A DNA stretch of 33,006 bases from Methylomicrobium sp. (GTDB lineage: Bacteria > Pseudomonadota > Gammaproteobacteria > Methylococcales > Methylomonadaceae), in NCBI GenBank assembly GCA_018333785.1, contig JAGXSU010000156.1:1-33006 (forward strand). The letters run 5' to 3'. Made by a program: the position numbers and the translations under genes. The first letter of the stretch is position 1; every line of letters begins with the position of its first letter. The notes beneath the pieces were generated by a model. The model was not told the DNA's origin, ran no database searches, and saw only the letters and a program-made list of their open reading frames with translations. Shown here piece by piece: positions 8,770 to 18,097 of the stretch.

Positions 8770-9639
8770 TCAATAAATGGTTGCCGCTTGGGGTCTGATA
8801 ATACACATGACTTCATACGCTTGAAATAATGCGTCATCTATCGCACCTTGGATGACATTGGGTGTTAATTTCAGGTAGCTCAGCACGTCTGAATTCAAGG
8901 TCGGTTCGAGAATATCGAAATTAAAATCGAATTTGGCGCAAGGCTCTATGCTATTCACAATTTTTCTAGCCACATTAATAATGCAGGCATCTTCTCGTGG
9001 GGTATTGGCTTTAAGAGGATCCAATTGAAACTCGATCAACTCCCAAATGTTGGGTGGTAATTTCCATTGTTTAAGTAATTCCGCGCCCAGATCAGCATAG
9101 TTAAAGCCAAAGTGCTCTATTTCTGCCGCAGTCATCACTTCATCGCCCTGCTCTTTAAGCTCAAGAATTTCAGCTGATTCTCGGGGATAAGTCGAAAAAA
9201 ACACCAGTTTACCTATACTGCTTAATAAGCCGGCAATAAAAAAACGCTCCTGATCCGGATGTTTCAGTCGTTTGGCCAGGTTTCTGGACAATACCCCACA
9301 AGTGACACTGTGGTACCAGAACACATCCATATCGACCAATTCAGCAGGAATCCCTTTAAAGCGGGTTGTTACAGAGGTTGCCATGACAATATTTCGTAAT
9401 TCATTAAAGCCGACCAGAGTGATAGCCCGTGAAACGGTATCTATTTTTCCCGGCATACCGAAGTAGGCACTGTTGACTACTTTAAGAATATTGGCGGTCA
9501 ATGCGGGATCGTTGATAATGACACCCTCGAGCTCGAGAATGGAAGGCTCCGGAACCGTCAGCAATTCGTTAACGCGTAATGCGATTTCCGGAAGCGAAAA
9601 CAGAGACCTGACCTGTTTAACTAATTGTATGGCATCCAT
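8770..9639 (-). CDS. HDOD domain signalling protein
   Basis: A 289-residue protein made essentially of one HDOD domain (related to HD-GYP phosphodiesterases but usually non-catalytic). Visible family features are LPEIALRVNELL, the block IINDPALTANILKVVNSAYF (about 41-60), SRAITLVGFNELRNIV, and AGLLSSIGKLVF at 136-147. In this last block the HD metal pair is replaced by Ser140-Ser141, consistent with a binding rather than hydrolytic role. HDOD proteins act in stress, motility and c-di-GMP-linked regulation, but the partner here is unknown. There is no membrane segment. A good ribosome binding site (AGAGG) precedes the ATG at 9639. It is divergent from bglX with about 146 bp between them. Confidence 0.88.
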   Translation of the reverse strand: MDAIQLVKQVRSLFSLPEIALRVNELLTVPEPSILELEGVIINDPALTANILKVVNSAYFGMPGKIDTVSRAITLVGFNELRNIVMATSVTTRFKGIPAELVDMDVFWYHSVTCGVLSRNLAKRLKHPDQERFFIAGLLSSIGKLVFFSTYPRESAEILELKEQGDEVMTAAEIEHFGFNYADLGAELLKQWKLPPNIWELIEFQLDPLKANTPREDACIINVARKIVNSIEPCAKFDFNFDILEPTLNSDVLSYLKLTPNVIQGAIDDALFQAYEVMCIIRPQAATIY

Positions 9640-9785
9640 TGAGAACCTCTTTATTACTTTAACTATTGAATTAACTCTTTATTTTTACCAAAAGCATAAG
9701 AAACACCTATGTCCCTATATTCTAGAAAAGAGCCGTTGCTGTCTGTGATCCTTTATCAAGGCGACTATCAGCCTAAGGACTTTAT

Positions 9786-12047
9786 GTGAAAACAATAGCA
9801 GGTTGCCTTACACTTTTTTTATTTATTTCGGAGTCACCCGTGAGCGCTCAAACAATAAACACCCGTATCGAAGATCAGGTTCTTGATTTATTATCAAAAA
9901 TGACCCTGGAAGAAAAAGTTGGGCAAATGACGCAGGTTGACTTTACCGTAATCGGAATACCACCCGAGCAAAACCCAAGCTTTCCGATCGACCCACAAAA
10001 GCTTGAAGAGGCGGTCTTGAATCATCATGTGGGATCCATTCTCAATACTCCGTTTACGCCCGACAACAAAGCACAATCGATTGAAACCTGGCGAAAAATG
10101 ATGATGACCCTTCGCGATGTTTCACTTAAAACCCGGCTAAAAATCCCGGTCATGTACGGTATAGATGCCATCCATGGGGCCTCCTATACCCAAAATTCGA
10201 CTCTATTCCCGCAAGCCATCAATATGGCGGCTACATTCAATGCCGAATTAGCTTATCAAGAGGGGGAGATAACCGCCCGGGAAGTCCGTGCGTCGGGTTT
10301 ACACTGGAATTTCTCTCCGGTAATGGATATTGGCAGACAGCCTCTTTGGCCGCGTTTATGGGAAACCTATGGTGAAGACGTCCATTTATCTAGCGTCATG
10401 GGTTCGGCCTATATCCAAGGTCATCAGGGAAATGACTTTTCGGCGCCAGACAAGGCGCCCACCTGTTTAAAGCATTTTGTCGGATACAGTTTTCCTATTA
10501 ACGGCAAAGACCGCTCGCCCGCCTGGATAGGCGAAAGAATGCTGCGTGAATATTTTTTACCGGCTTTTGAGGCTGGTATCAAGCAAGGCGCGCCAACCAT
10601 CATGATTAACTCGGCTGAAGTCGATGGTATTCCAGGACATGCCAACCACCATTATTTAACTACAATTCTCCGAGATGAACTGGGTTTTAAAGGGTTCACC
10701 GTTTCAGATTGGGCAGATATCAATCGTCTTTATACGCGTGACAAGTTGGCAGCCTCTCCGAAAGAAGCCGTAAAAATGGCGGTAATGGCCGGTATAGATA
10801 TGAGCATGGTGCCCTTTGACTTTTCTTTTTATGATTTACTGCTGGATTTGGCTCGGTCCGGCGAAGTGCCTTTATCTCGTATCGATGAGGCGGTCTCTCG
10901 TATTCTGACGGTCAAATATCAAAGTGGCTTATTCGACTTTGACCGCCCTATGCCCGATCCAAAGGATCATTTTGCGACACCCCAGGCGCTTGAGATAAAT
11001 CGACAGGCAGCTCATGAATCCATCGTTTTGGCAAAAAACAGTGACCACGTATTGCCCCTGAAAAAAGACGCTCGCATTCTGGTCACAGGGCCTACCGCCA
11101 ATTTATTGAGCGTCCTTAACGGAGGCTGGACTATCACATGGCAAGGCGATGCAGAGGAATTGTACCCTCAAGAAAAATCAACCGTATTAGAGGCGATTCG
11201 TAATAAATCTTCAGGAACGGTCACCTATATAGGCGGGCAATCGTTTGATGATGAGATTGATATCGACAGGGCGGTAAGTGAGGCGGCCAACCATGAATTC
11301 ATCTTACTGTGTCTTGGCGAAAAGCCCTATACCGAAACACCGGGCAATATCGATTCATTGCTGCTTGAGCCTCGGCAACAAAAGTTGGCAGAAGCTCTGC
11401 TGAAAACCGGCAAACCGGTTATCTTGCTGACTTTGGGCGGTCGTCCCCGAGTCATTACGGCACTGGCCGAAAAAGCTGCGGGGGTTATTCTGGGTTTCTT
11501 GCCGGGCATGGAAGGTGGAGAGGCCATTGCCGACATTCTGTTCGGCGACTATAACCCGAACGGCAAACTGCCTATTACTTACCCCAGAAACACCAATGAT
11601 ATCGTGCTCTACGATCACAAACCCATAGAGGCATTCGAATGGAATGTCTATAACCCTCTCTACCCCTTCGGCCATGGATTAAGCTATACCCAGTTTGAAA
11701 CCGCCGGCCTGACGCTGGATAAACAGCAGCTTAAAATGGGGGAAAGTCTGAATATCAGCGTCACTGTCAAAAATACCGGGAACCGGGCCGGCAAAGAAAC
11801 GGTTTTGTTATATTTAAACGATGTCGCCGCATCGGTCTCCCGGCCCGTCAAACAGCTTAAAGCCTTTAAAAAAATCGAATTGGCTCCGGGACAACAAAAA
11901 ACAGTAACCTTAACCTTGATGTCGGATGATTTGTCCTTTATCGGAGTTAATCTGAAACGCATCATCGAACCCGGGGAGTTCAATGTCATGATAGGCAATG
12001 AATCGAGATCGTTTACCTTAATTAACTCTGCAGAATCTTCCCTTTAG
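9786..12047 (+). CDS. bglX: Periplasmic beta-glucosidase, GH3 family
   Basis: A 753-residue family 3 glycoside hydrolase that releases terminal beta-linked glucose from oligosaccharides. The signal peptide spans residues 1 to about 21 (LFLFISESPVSA). The N-terminal TIM-barrel domain includes MTLEEKVGQM, VPVMYGIDAIHG-like (119-131) and CLKHFVGY (227-234). The nucleophile motif is TVSDWAD with Asp308. The GH3 C-terminal sandwich domain spans about 400-630 and ends with PFGHGLSYTQF. A fibronectin type III-like domain covers about 640-745. The start is a GTG at 9786 with AAGGA six bases upstream. Length and order match E. coli BglX (765 residues). The sugar permease gene follows after 8 bp, and its ribosome binding site uses the stop region of this gene, so the two are co-translated from one mRNA. 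Confidence 0.93.
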   Translation: MKTIAGCLTLFLFISESPVSAQTINTRIEDQVLDLLSKMTLEEKVGQMTQVDFTVIGIPPEQNPSFPIDPQKLEEAVLNHHVGSILNTPFTPDNKAQSIETWRKMMMTLRDVSLKTRLKIPVMYGIDAIHGASYTQNSTLFPQAINMAATFNAELAYQEGEITAREVRASGLHWNFSPVMDIGRQPLWPRLWETYGEDVHLSSVMGSAYIQGHQGNDFSAPDKAPTCLKHFVGYSFPINGKDRSPAWIGERMLREYFLPAFEAGIKQGAPTIMINSAEVDGIPGHANHHYLTTILRDELGFKGFTVSDWADINRLYTRDKLAASPKEAVKMAVMAGIDMSMVPFDFSFYDLLLDLARSGEVPLSRIDEAVSRILTVKYQSGLFDFDRPMPDPKDHFATPQALEINRQAAHESIVLAKNSDHVLPLKKDARILVTGPTANLLSVLNGGWTITWQGDAEELYPQEKSTVLEAIRNKSSGTVTYIGGQSFDDEIDIDRAVSEAANHEFILLCLGEKPYTETPGNIDSLLLEPRQQKLAEALLKTGKPVILLTLGGRPRVITALAEKAAGVILGFLPGMEGGEAIADILFGDYNPNGKLPITYPRNTNDIVLYDHKPIEAFEWNVYNPLYPFGHGLSYTQFETAGLTLDKQQLKMGESLNISVTVKNTGNRAGKETVLLYLNDVAASVSRPVKQLKAFKKIELAPGQQKTVTLTLMSDDLSFIGVNLKRIIEPGEFNVMIGNESRSFTLINSAESSL

Positions 12048-12055
12048 GAACACTC

Positions 12056-13342
12056 ATGTCGCTTTTTAACGGCCCTAACAAAACTTCGTTCCATAATCAT
12101 CAAAACCGGGCAACCCTGACATTGTTGACTTCCTTGTTTTTCATTTGGGGTTTTATCACCTGTTTGAATGACATCCTGATTCCACATTTGAAATCGTTGT
12201 TTACGCTCAGTTATACCCAGGTCATGATGGTTCAGTTTTGCTTTTTTACCGCCTATTTACTCGTTTCGATGCCTAGCGGTTATCTGGTCAAAAGAATCGG
12301 CTATAAAGGCGCCATCGTCAGCGGCTTGGCAATCGCAGGCTTTGGTTGCCTGCTGTTTTATCCGGCTGCGGCACTGAGGATGTATTGGTTGTTCCTGTCA
12401 GCGTTTTTTGTATTGGCATCCGGAATCACCCTTTTGCAAGTCGCCGCAAATCCTTACGTCACCCAATTAGGGAGTCCTGAAACCTCGTCCAGCCGACTAA
12501 CGCTGACCCAGGCATTTAATTCTCTGGGAACCACTGTAGCACCTTATTTTGGAGCGACTTTTATTCTGAGCAATACACTTATCACTAATTCTGCCGTTAA
12601 CCCTTCCGCAATAGCCTCTCAGCAAGCTATCGAAGCAGCCGCTGTTCAAAATCCGTATTTATTGATATCGCTGATATTATTCAGTACAGCCTTGGTCTGC
12701 CAACTGTTTAAATGGCCGGACCTAAGCCTGGATCAAGCCTCATCACCTATTGATACGGCTTTGGTTGCCGTAAAAAATGAAAGCGGCGTTTGGCAGGAAA
12801 GACATCTTATTTTAGGCGCCATCGCGATTTTTCTGTATGTAGGCGCTGAAGTGTCAATCGGTAGTTTTATGGTCAACTTTTTATCCGAACCTGCAATTAC
12901 CGGCCTGCCTAATCATGAAGCAGCTGGCTACCTTTCCATTTACTGGGGCGGTGCCATGATTGGACGCTTTTTAGGCGCGGCCATCATGGAAAAAGTCAAA
13001 CCCAACAAAGTATTGGCATTTCATGCAGTGGCCGCGGCGTTATTGGTTACGGTAGTTATTTTTGGTAGCGGTAAAGTGGCCATGATTGCCATTTTATCAG
13101 TCGGCCTTTGCAACTCGATTATGTTTCCCACCATTTTTTCGTTGGGAATTAAGAATTTGGGGGCTTTGACCGAGCAGGGTTCCGGAATTTTATGCGCGGC
13201 TATTGTGGGAGGTGCCATAGTTCCTGTTCTTCAGGGCCTGCTGGCAGACACCTTTGGCATACAGCGCGCCTTTGCTTTGGCATGCCTGTGTTATCTCTAC
13301 ATTGCTTACTATGGTTGGTCAGGTCACACCGTTAAGACATGA
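12056..13342 (+). CDS. FucP/GluP-type MFS sugar:proton symporter
   Basis: A 428-residue major facilitator of the fucose/glucose-galactose permease group. The first helix contains LFFIWGFITCLNDILIPHLK, a signature of this group, followed by helix 2 FTAYLLVSMPSGYLVKRIGY with the conserved loop 2-3 motif, then LLQVAANPYVTQLG. About twelve transmembrane segments can be drawn, with a central cytoplasmic loop around 220-245. It would bring a monosaccharide (glucose, galactose or fucose are the family substrates) through the inner membrane. It sits 8 bp downstream of bglX, with TAGGAAC before the ATG, so the natural reading is uptake of sugar released by the periplasmic glucosidase. Its last 11 bp overlap the 3' end of the convergent gene. 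Confidence 0.88.
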   Translation: MSLFNGPNKTSFHNHQNRATLTLLTSLFFIWGFITCLNDILIPHLKSLFTLSYTQVMMVQFCFFTAYLLVSMPSGYLVKRIGYKGAIVSGLAIAGFGCLLFYPAAALRMYWLFLSAFFVLASGITLLQVAANPYVTQLGSPETSSSRLTLTQAFNSLGTTVAPYFGATFILSNTLITNSAVNPSAIASQQAIEAAAVQNPYLLISLILFSTALVCQLFKWPDLSLDQASSPIDTALVAVKNESGVWQERHLILGAIAIFLYVGAEVSIGSFMVNFLSEPAITGLPNHEAAGYLSIYWGGAMIGRFLGAAIMEKVKPNKVLAFHAVAAALLVTVVIFGSGKVAMIAILSVGLCNSIMFPTIFSLGIKNLGALTEQGSGILCAAIVGGAIVPVLQGLLADTFGIQRAFALACLCYLYIAYYGWSGHTVKT

Positions 13343-14072
13343 GTTGCATCAGCGATTGCGCGCGCCAGGCCAAGCCTTTGGTCAAATCCAGCCAGGACGA
13401 TTTATGCCTCTGGTAGCTCAGTATCAACTCAGTCTGGTAAGTCAGTTTATTGTCGTTTTTAACTGTACTTAAAATAAATTGAGCATTTTTATCATCCGAA
13501 CTGCCGTCTTTAAAATCATCGGGTAACTTAAAATTTACCCGTCCGGACAAATCTGTCCGGCCTTGGAGACGCGAGCCATTGGTTGTCTCAAGCAATACGG
13601 GGGTATTCGCCATAGGTTCGCCTTCCAAACTGACACTGAAAGTATAAGGCTGACTACTTTCATAGCCTGTTTCAGGCTTTGGCAATACTCTGGGTTCTAT
13701 TTGCAGAGGCGATTTAACTACAGCAATCAAATCATCGGACGAGGCTTCAATATCGCGTCCTTCCAGAAAAAAATACCGTGTTTGCGTTCGTATCAACTTA
13801 CCTTGCTGATGCTGGGTCACCAATGCGTGGTAGCCCTTTATTTCCGTATTGGGCAATAAAAGCATGCCTGAAAAAACGGATAAATAATTTTTGGTAAGAC
13901 TCGGGGTCCAAAAGGCGACCCGCCCTGATGAATCAAGCTCAATACTCATTTTCTCTTGATTTTGCAAGTCTGAACCTGCCAACTCCTTAACTTTGACCTT
14001 CACCTCAGATATAACTTGAGGGGTCGTTGTCGTCAGAGCAATCATAACCAGTGTCAGGAGAATTTTGTTCAT
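13332..14072 (-). CDS. Hypothetical exported protein with a probable Ig-like segment
   Basis: A 246-residue protein not assigned to a family. It starts MNKILLTLVMIALTTTTPQ, a clear signal peptide with probable cleavage around 22-24. The mature chain has no membrane helix. The part around 150-215 (PYTFSVSLEGEPMANTPVLL, then GRTDLSGRVNFKLPDDF) looks like an Ig or transthyretin-type beta sandwich, as in periplasmic DUF4198-like proteins. This is a resemblance by eye only. I start at 14072 because AAAAGG lies at proper distance, and two upstream in-frame starts (14078 and 14099) are less well placed. It is transcribed toward the sugar permease and overlaps it by 11 bp. About 800 bp of repeat-containing spacer lies upstream. 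Confidence 0.7.
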   Translation of the reverse strand: MNKILLTLVMIALTTTTPQVISEVKVKVKELAGSDLQNQEKMSIELDSSGRVAFWTPSLTKNYLSVFSGMLLLPNTEIKGYHALVTQHQQGKLIRTQTRYFFLEGRDIEASSDDLIAVVKSPLQIEPRVLPKPETGYESSQPYTFSVSLEGEPMANTPVLLETTNGSRLQGRTDLSGRVNFKLPDDFKDGSSDDKNAQFILSTVKNDNKLTYQTELILSYQRHKSSWLDLTKGLAWRAQSLMQLMS

Positions 14073-14309
14073 ACCCATACCTTTTTCTTTTAGCCACAAT
14101 AAAAAGATTGCAGACTTTAATTATCACTTCTTAATTGTTCCGCACAATAAAACCGAGTATCAAATTTTCCTCATTTTGTTAAATACCTAATGAAGAAAGC
14201 GTTAAGGTACCGCTCTTTAAATGGCTCTGTCCTTCCCTTAACCTGATAAAAATTATAAATAGCTCTCTAATTCTACTTTTTAAGATTTCAGGTTTCATAT
14301 GACCGAAGG

Positions 14310-14430
14310 TCGTCATTCCGGCATGGATTGCCGGAACCGTCAGACCGCGCAGCGAATCCAGGCGCCATGGGAGGATTCGAAGCTCGCCATCCATGGCACT
14401 GGATACCCGCTTCACGCCGGGTATGACGGT
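14310..14430. repeat. Intergenic inverted repeat with GTCATTCCGGC ends, copy 1
   Basis: The left end reads TCGTCATTCCGGC and the right end reads GCCGGGTATGACGG, nearly perfect inverted copies. In between is GGATTGCCGGAA and a CCATGG-containing centre. A related element lies at 29671-29798. The form resembles short, non-autonomous palindromic repeats common in gammaproteobacterial intergenic DNA. It encodes no protein. Confidence 0.7.
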
Positions 14431-14731
14431 CTTTCTTCTAATCTGACAAAGTAGAACTAACTTAGCTATAAACACTTTACTTAAAAAATATTACAGCAAT
14501 ATTTAAACCATTATTAAACAACGTTAGCTAAAGTCGCCGTCATCAGGGTTTAAACGCTCAAAATGCAACCCAAATAAATTAAACTATGTTATCTAACGAT
14601 AGAATTAAAATTTTTTGGCCCTATCCCACACTTCCTTAAGACACGTTTTTTGATAAAAACGCCCACTAAATGTGCATTGCGGCTTCATTATGAGGCATTT
14701 TCACAACCCAATAACCCTGCAAAATAAGTTA

Positions 14732-14896
14732 ACCTAAAAAGTATCTGCTTACCCCCTCCCATTTTAGTGGGTGTAGGTGCTTGATTGAAAAGGCTTCTGC
14801 AACAGGGATGTTGCAGAGAGCTACAGGGACGTATTGATGCGTCCTTTGAAATCAAGCATCTACACCCTTAATTCAAAGCGGGCGAGTAGTTACCCT
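14732..14896. repeat. Intergenic palindromic repeat, copy B
   Basis: The fuller copy of the element at 3370-3507, in opposite orientation. Its arms are GGGTGTAGGTGCTTGATT (about 14770-14787) and AATCAAGCATCTACACCC (about 14851-14868), so the RNA would fold into a long stem. The middle contains CAGGGATGTTGCAGAGAGCT, recalling the element at 30086-30205. Its outer flank AAGTATCTGCTTACCCCC (minus strand GGGGGTAAGCAGATACTT) recurs near 30030-30052. It lies just beyond the 3' end of the GGDEF-EAL gene. Confidence 0.75.
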
Positions 14897-14912
14897 AAAA
14901 AACTCATTACTA

Positions 14913-17669
14913 TTAATTTAAAAACCATTGTAACGATTTTGTGAAGGCCTGGACTTCGTTACCAGGTAATGGCTTACAAAATAAAAAACCTTGCCCGCAA
15001 TCGCAACCGTATTTTTGGAGTGTATCCAACTGATCTTGTGTTTCTACCCCTTTGGCGACAACTGCCTTGCCAACAGGCAGAGCGGTTCGAATGACGTCCT
15101 GAATAAATTTAACACTCTCCGTATCACCGGGAATGTTCCTTAATAATCTGCGGTCCAACTTTATCAAATCAACCGGCAGTTCTGCGAGAGACTTTAAACC
15201 GGTAAATGTCTGCCCCCCAAAGTCATCTATACAGACAGTGACGCCAGCTTTCTTCAACAAAGCAATTTCAGTTGTCAAAGCACTGTAATCATTCAAAAAT
15301 GCAGATTCCTTCAGATCGATAGTAAACCAGGCGGGATTTACTTTTAACTGCTCGAGCTGAGTCAGTATTTTGCCTGCCCAATTCGGCGAGTTGATCTCGC
15401 TCAAAGCCAGATTAACACTCATTTTTGGAGGTCTTATCTTTTCAGAATTCCAAATCAAAAGCTGCGCACAGACCTGGCTGAACATCCATTGAGTGATACT
15501 TCCTATATAACCTTTTTGCTCGGCCAAAGGCAAAAAGTCAATGGGGCCTATGGCACCCAACACGGGATGATTCCAGCGGATGAGGGCTTCATAGCCCACT
15601 ATTTGATTGTTTGAAAGTGAATGATAGGTCTGATAGTACAAGGAAAATTGAGACGTTGGGCATTTCACAGATCCGGCTGAAAACTCATTTTTTTCATTTG
15701 ATTGACTGAACCGTACCGCTTTAGCCAAATCTTCGGCAAGTTGAGCCTGACTGACTTGTAACTCCTGCATCTCTTTTGTATAAAAAGCGAAGCCAAGTTT
15801 CTTATCTTTGGCCGAATACATAGCCGTATCGGCGTAATTGATCAATGTCTCCCCATCGGTTGTATGCTCCGGATAAACGGCAACGCCGATACTGGCACCC
15901 AAGGTCAGAATATGCTCGTCAACATAATAGGGCAGCAAAAGAATCTTAAGCAGTTTTTCAGCGACCCTGATCGCGGCATCAGCGTCTGTTTCGGGCAACA
16001 ATAACAGAAATTCATCCCCCCCCATGCGCGCGGCGACATCGGAATCGCGCAGCACTGAAACCATTCGTTTTGCCGTTTCTTTAAGGACTTCATCACCGGC
16101 AGAATGTCCGTAACTGTCATTTACGGATTTGAAACGATCAAGATCCAGATAAAACAGAGATACTGACCATTTATTTCTGTGGGCCAGATTTAACGTTTGT
16201 TGAAGCCGATCAGAAAACAGGCGGCGATTGGCTAAACCGGTTAACTCATCGTAATAAGACAACGAAGTTAGAATTTCCTGAGCCTCTCTTCTGGCGGTGA
16301 CATCATGGGCAATGGTATCAACACCGATACAATCGCCTTTTTCGTTGTATACGGGTGTATTGAGAAGCTCAAGCCAGTGTAAGTCGCCATTGGCATGATA
16401 GATTTCAATCTGGTAAACAGGTTGCAACTCCCCTTGAATACACTGCGCCAGCTTTTCTTGAATTTTTTGATTGACCGGATTATCAGACAGGTAATCTTTA
16501 AAATCGGCCTTAAACTCGTCTTGATTAAAGCCCAAAATCGAAGTTACCGAAGGGCTTACATAAGTAAATCTGCCCTCAAGATCCTGCCTGTAAAAAAAAT
16601 ATTCATCCCGAAGATTTTCCACCAAACTGCGAAATTTTTGCTCGCTGACGCGCAACTCCGATGTCCTCTGAACAACCAGCGCTTCCAATGCCATTTGAAG
16701 CTCTTGTAATTTTTTGTTGGCTAAAAGGGCTTCCTGATTGGATAGCTCGATTTTTTTATTTTGCCTTCTTATCTGTATAAGCCATGAAATCAGCAAGATC
16801 AGGACAATCAACATCGCTCCCAATAGTTTGGCAATAAAAGCAAAATCAACCATCGGTTCGGCCTGGGGCACCCATTTATCAAAGATGGCCTGCTTTTCAT
16901 CTGCTGACAGGGAATCCAGGCCTTTACGAAGAATTTCCGCAAGCACCGGCCAATCTTTTCTAACTGCTATACTCTCATTCGCGCTGTTGTGATCGTAAAA
17001 AGTCACCACTTTAAGGCTGGGAAATAAACCGCGCTGAGAGAGAAAATACCCGACACCGGAAAATCCGATAAAGGCTTCGGCTTTACCGGTATCGACAGAC
17101 TCCAGTCCCTCAGTAATGCTCCCGACAAAAAAAGGAGTAAGCGAAGGAAACTCCTCTAAAACACGATCCACGTACTGATAATTTCTGAGCAGCGCAACCG
17201 TCTTACCTGCGACATCCGCCCGACTGTTAATGCCTTTAATATCTTTTCTGGCAATAATGACCAGCGATTTGGACAGATAAGGCTGAGTGAAATTAAACCA
17301 TTCTCGTCTTTCCGGACGATCAACCATCGTCGCTACTGCATCTATATTTTTAGCTGCGGCGGCATCATAAAGCTCATTCCAGGAATTATAGGGAACCACC
17401 TCGATGTTGATAGACAAACGCTCGCTGATGAGTTTGATGATGTCTATAGCAACGCCTTCAATTTGGCCGCTATCTCCAACAAAACTGTAGGGAGGAAAAT
17501 CGCTATCAAAACCCACACGAACAGTTTTGTGCCGGCTCAACCAGACAAGTTCATTAGGGGTAAGTTTAATTCTTGATACGGTTTGAACTCGCGTTTCTTG
17601 GGTATCAGTCAGCGCCGCTAATGACAGGGATGAAAAAGCGATTGATAGTATTAAAGTAAGTACGCGCAC
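14913..17669 (-). CDS. Membrane sensor with SBP, PAS, GGDEF and EAL domains (probable diguanylate cyclase)
   Basis: About 918 residues. Order: signal peptide; periplasmic family 3 solute-binding domain (about 47-269, VRVGFDSDFPPYSF and related); transmembrane helix 280-298; coiled coil; PAS domain (about 345-462); GGDEF domain with intact MGGDEF (550-554) and I-site RDSD (541-544); EAL domain (about 637-917) with YEALIRW at 693-699 and IDDFGG. In the late EAL motif normally AEGVET, this protein reads AKGVET with Lys873, replacing the glutamate used as general base, and the ExTE motif reads DLKE. I therefore expect c-di-GMP synthesis but little or no hydrolysis. A small periplasmic ligand such as an amino acid probably sets activity. 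No start has a strong ribosome binding site. The GTG at 17669 leaves a clean signal peptide. A TTG at 17738 would add 23 residues. Confidence 0.88.
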   Translation of the reverse strand: MRVLTLILSIAFSSLSLAALTDTQETRVQTVSRIKLTPNELVWLSRHKTVRVGFDSDFPPYSFVGDSGQIEGVAIDIIKLISERLSINIEVVPYNSWNELYDAAAAKNIDAVATMVDRPERREWFNFTQPYLSKSLVIIARKDIKGINSRADVAGKTVALLRNYQYVDRVLEEFPSLTPFFVGSITEGLESVDTGKAEAFIGFSGVGYFLSQRGLFPSLKVVTFYDHNSANESIAVRKDWPVLAEILRKGLDSLSADEKQAIFDKWVPQAEPMVDFAFIAKLLGAMLIVLILLISWLIQIRRQNKKIELSNQEALLANKKLQELQMALEALVVQRTSELRVSEQKFRSLVENLRDEYFFYRQDLEGRFTYVSPSVTSILGFNQDEFKADFKDYLSDNPVNQKIQEKLAQCIQGELQPVYQIEIYHANGDLHWLELLNTPVYNEKGDCIGVDTIAHDVTARREAQEILTSLSYYDELTGLANRRLFSDRLQQTLNLAHRNKWSVSLFYLDLDRFKSVNDSYGHSAGDEVLKETAKRMVSVLRDSDVAARMGGDEFLLLLPETDADAAIRVAEKLLKILLLPYYVDEHILTLGASIGVAVYPEHTTDGETLINYADTAMYSAKDKKLGFAFYTKEMQELQVSQAQLAEDLAKAVRFSQSNEKNEFSAGSVKCPTSQFSLYYQTYHSLSNNQIVGYEALIRWNHPVLGAIGPIDFLPLAEQKGYIGSITQWMFSQVCAQLLIWNSEKIRPPKMSVNLALSEINSPNWAGKILTQLEQLKVNPAWFTIDLKESAFLNDYSALTTEIALLKKAGVTVCIDDFGGQTFTGLKSLAELPVDLIKLDRRLLRNIPGDTESVKFIQDVIRTALPVGKAVVAKGVETQDQLDTLQKYGCDCGQGFLFCKPLPGNEVQAFTKSLQWFLN

Positions 17670-17834
17670 AATGGAAGTTTTTTCCAATTTATTAAGACCA
17701 TAACGCCGCTCATCGCCAAGAATAAACAGCTCAGACAAAATCGAAGTATAGTCATTTCCATTGGCTAGTTAAATTTAATCCAGGGTTTCATCTAAATTAT
17801 CCTGTCCTTACTGTAAAAATTAGGGCGGCAGTTT

Positions 17835-17866
17835 GGTAGGGTGACCAAGCGGACAGCGCACCCACC
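17835..17866. repeat. Short hairpin repeat
   Basis: The 32-base element starts GGTAGGGTG and ends GCACCCACC, giving an imperfect stem around AAGCGGACAGC. Similar GGTGGG...CCCACC units are frequent in gammaproteobacterial spacers. It is the only copy I noticed in this window. Confidence 0.45.
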
Positions 17867-18069
17867 TTCAACGGCATCGGAGGATGGAGGATGCGGTTTT
17901 ATCCGCTCTAAAACGGTCTTTCATTTGCCTGGGCGATTGCCAGTCCATCCTGAGCACCAGGTTAAATAAACACAACAGACATTTAAAGACAATAGAACTG
18001 ATCTGACTTTCTTTAAAAAAAAGCTAACGAAACAGCCAGTTTGCCCTGCTTTGAGGGAAATTTGAGCTA

Positions 18070-18097
18070 AAAAAACCAGCGAAGACGCTGGTTTTTT
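18070..18097 (-). terminator. Rho-independent terminator downstream of thiC
   Basis: A perfect stem, AAAAAACCAGCG, loop AAGA, CGCTGGTTTTTT. It works on either strand because the stem is flanked by A and T runs. It lies about 135 bp past the thiC stop codon, and the next gene on that strand begins about 400 bp further on. Confidence 0.85.

Larger units (their letters stand above)
14073..14912. other. Long repeat-containing intergenic region
   Basis: About 840 bases without a convincing gene. It holds two different palindromic repeats (14310-14430 and 14732-14896, listed separately) separated by AT-rich sequence. A 98-codon open frame across the first repeat has no ribosome binding site and looks spurious. 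The promoter of the exported-protein gene should lie near 14080-14200. Confidence 0.6.

Noticed and set aside
8770-9639. Active HD-GYP phosphodiesterase
   Set aside because: No GYP motif is present and the HD pair is replaced by Ser-Ser, so it is an HDOD protein.
14179-14475. 98-codon minus-strand open frame between the exported-protein gene and the GGDEF-EAL gene
   Set aside because: It lies across the palindromic repeat, has no ribosome site and no coding character.
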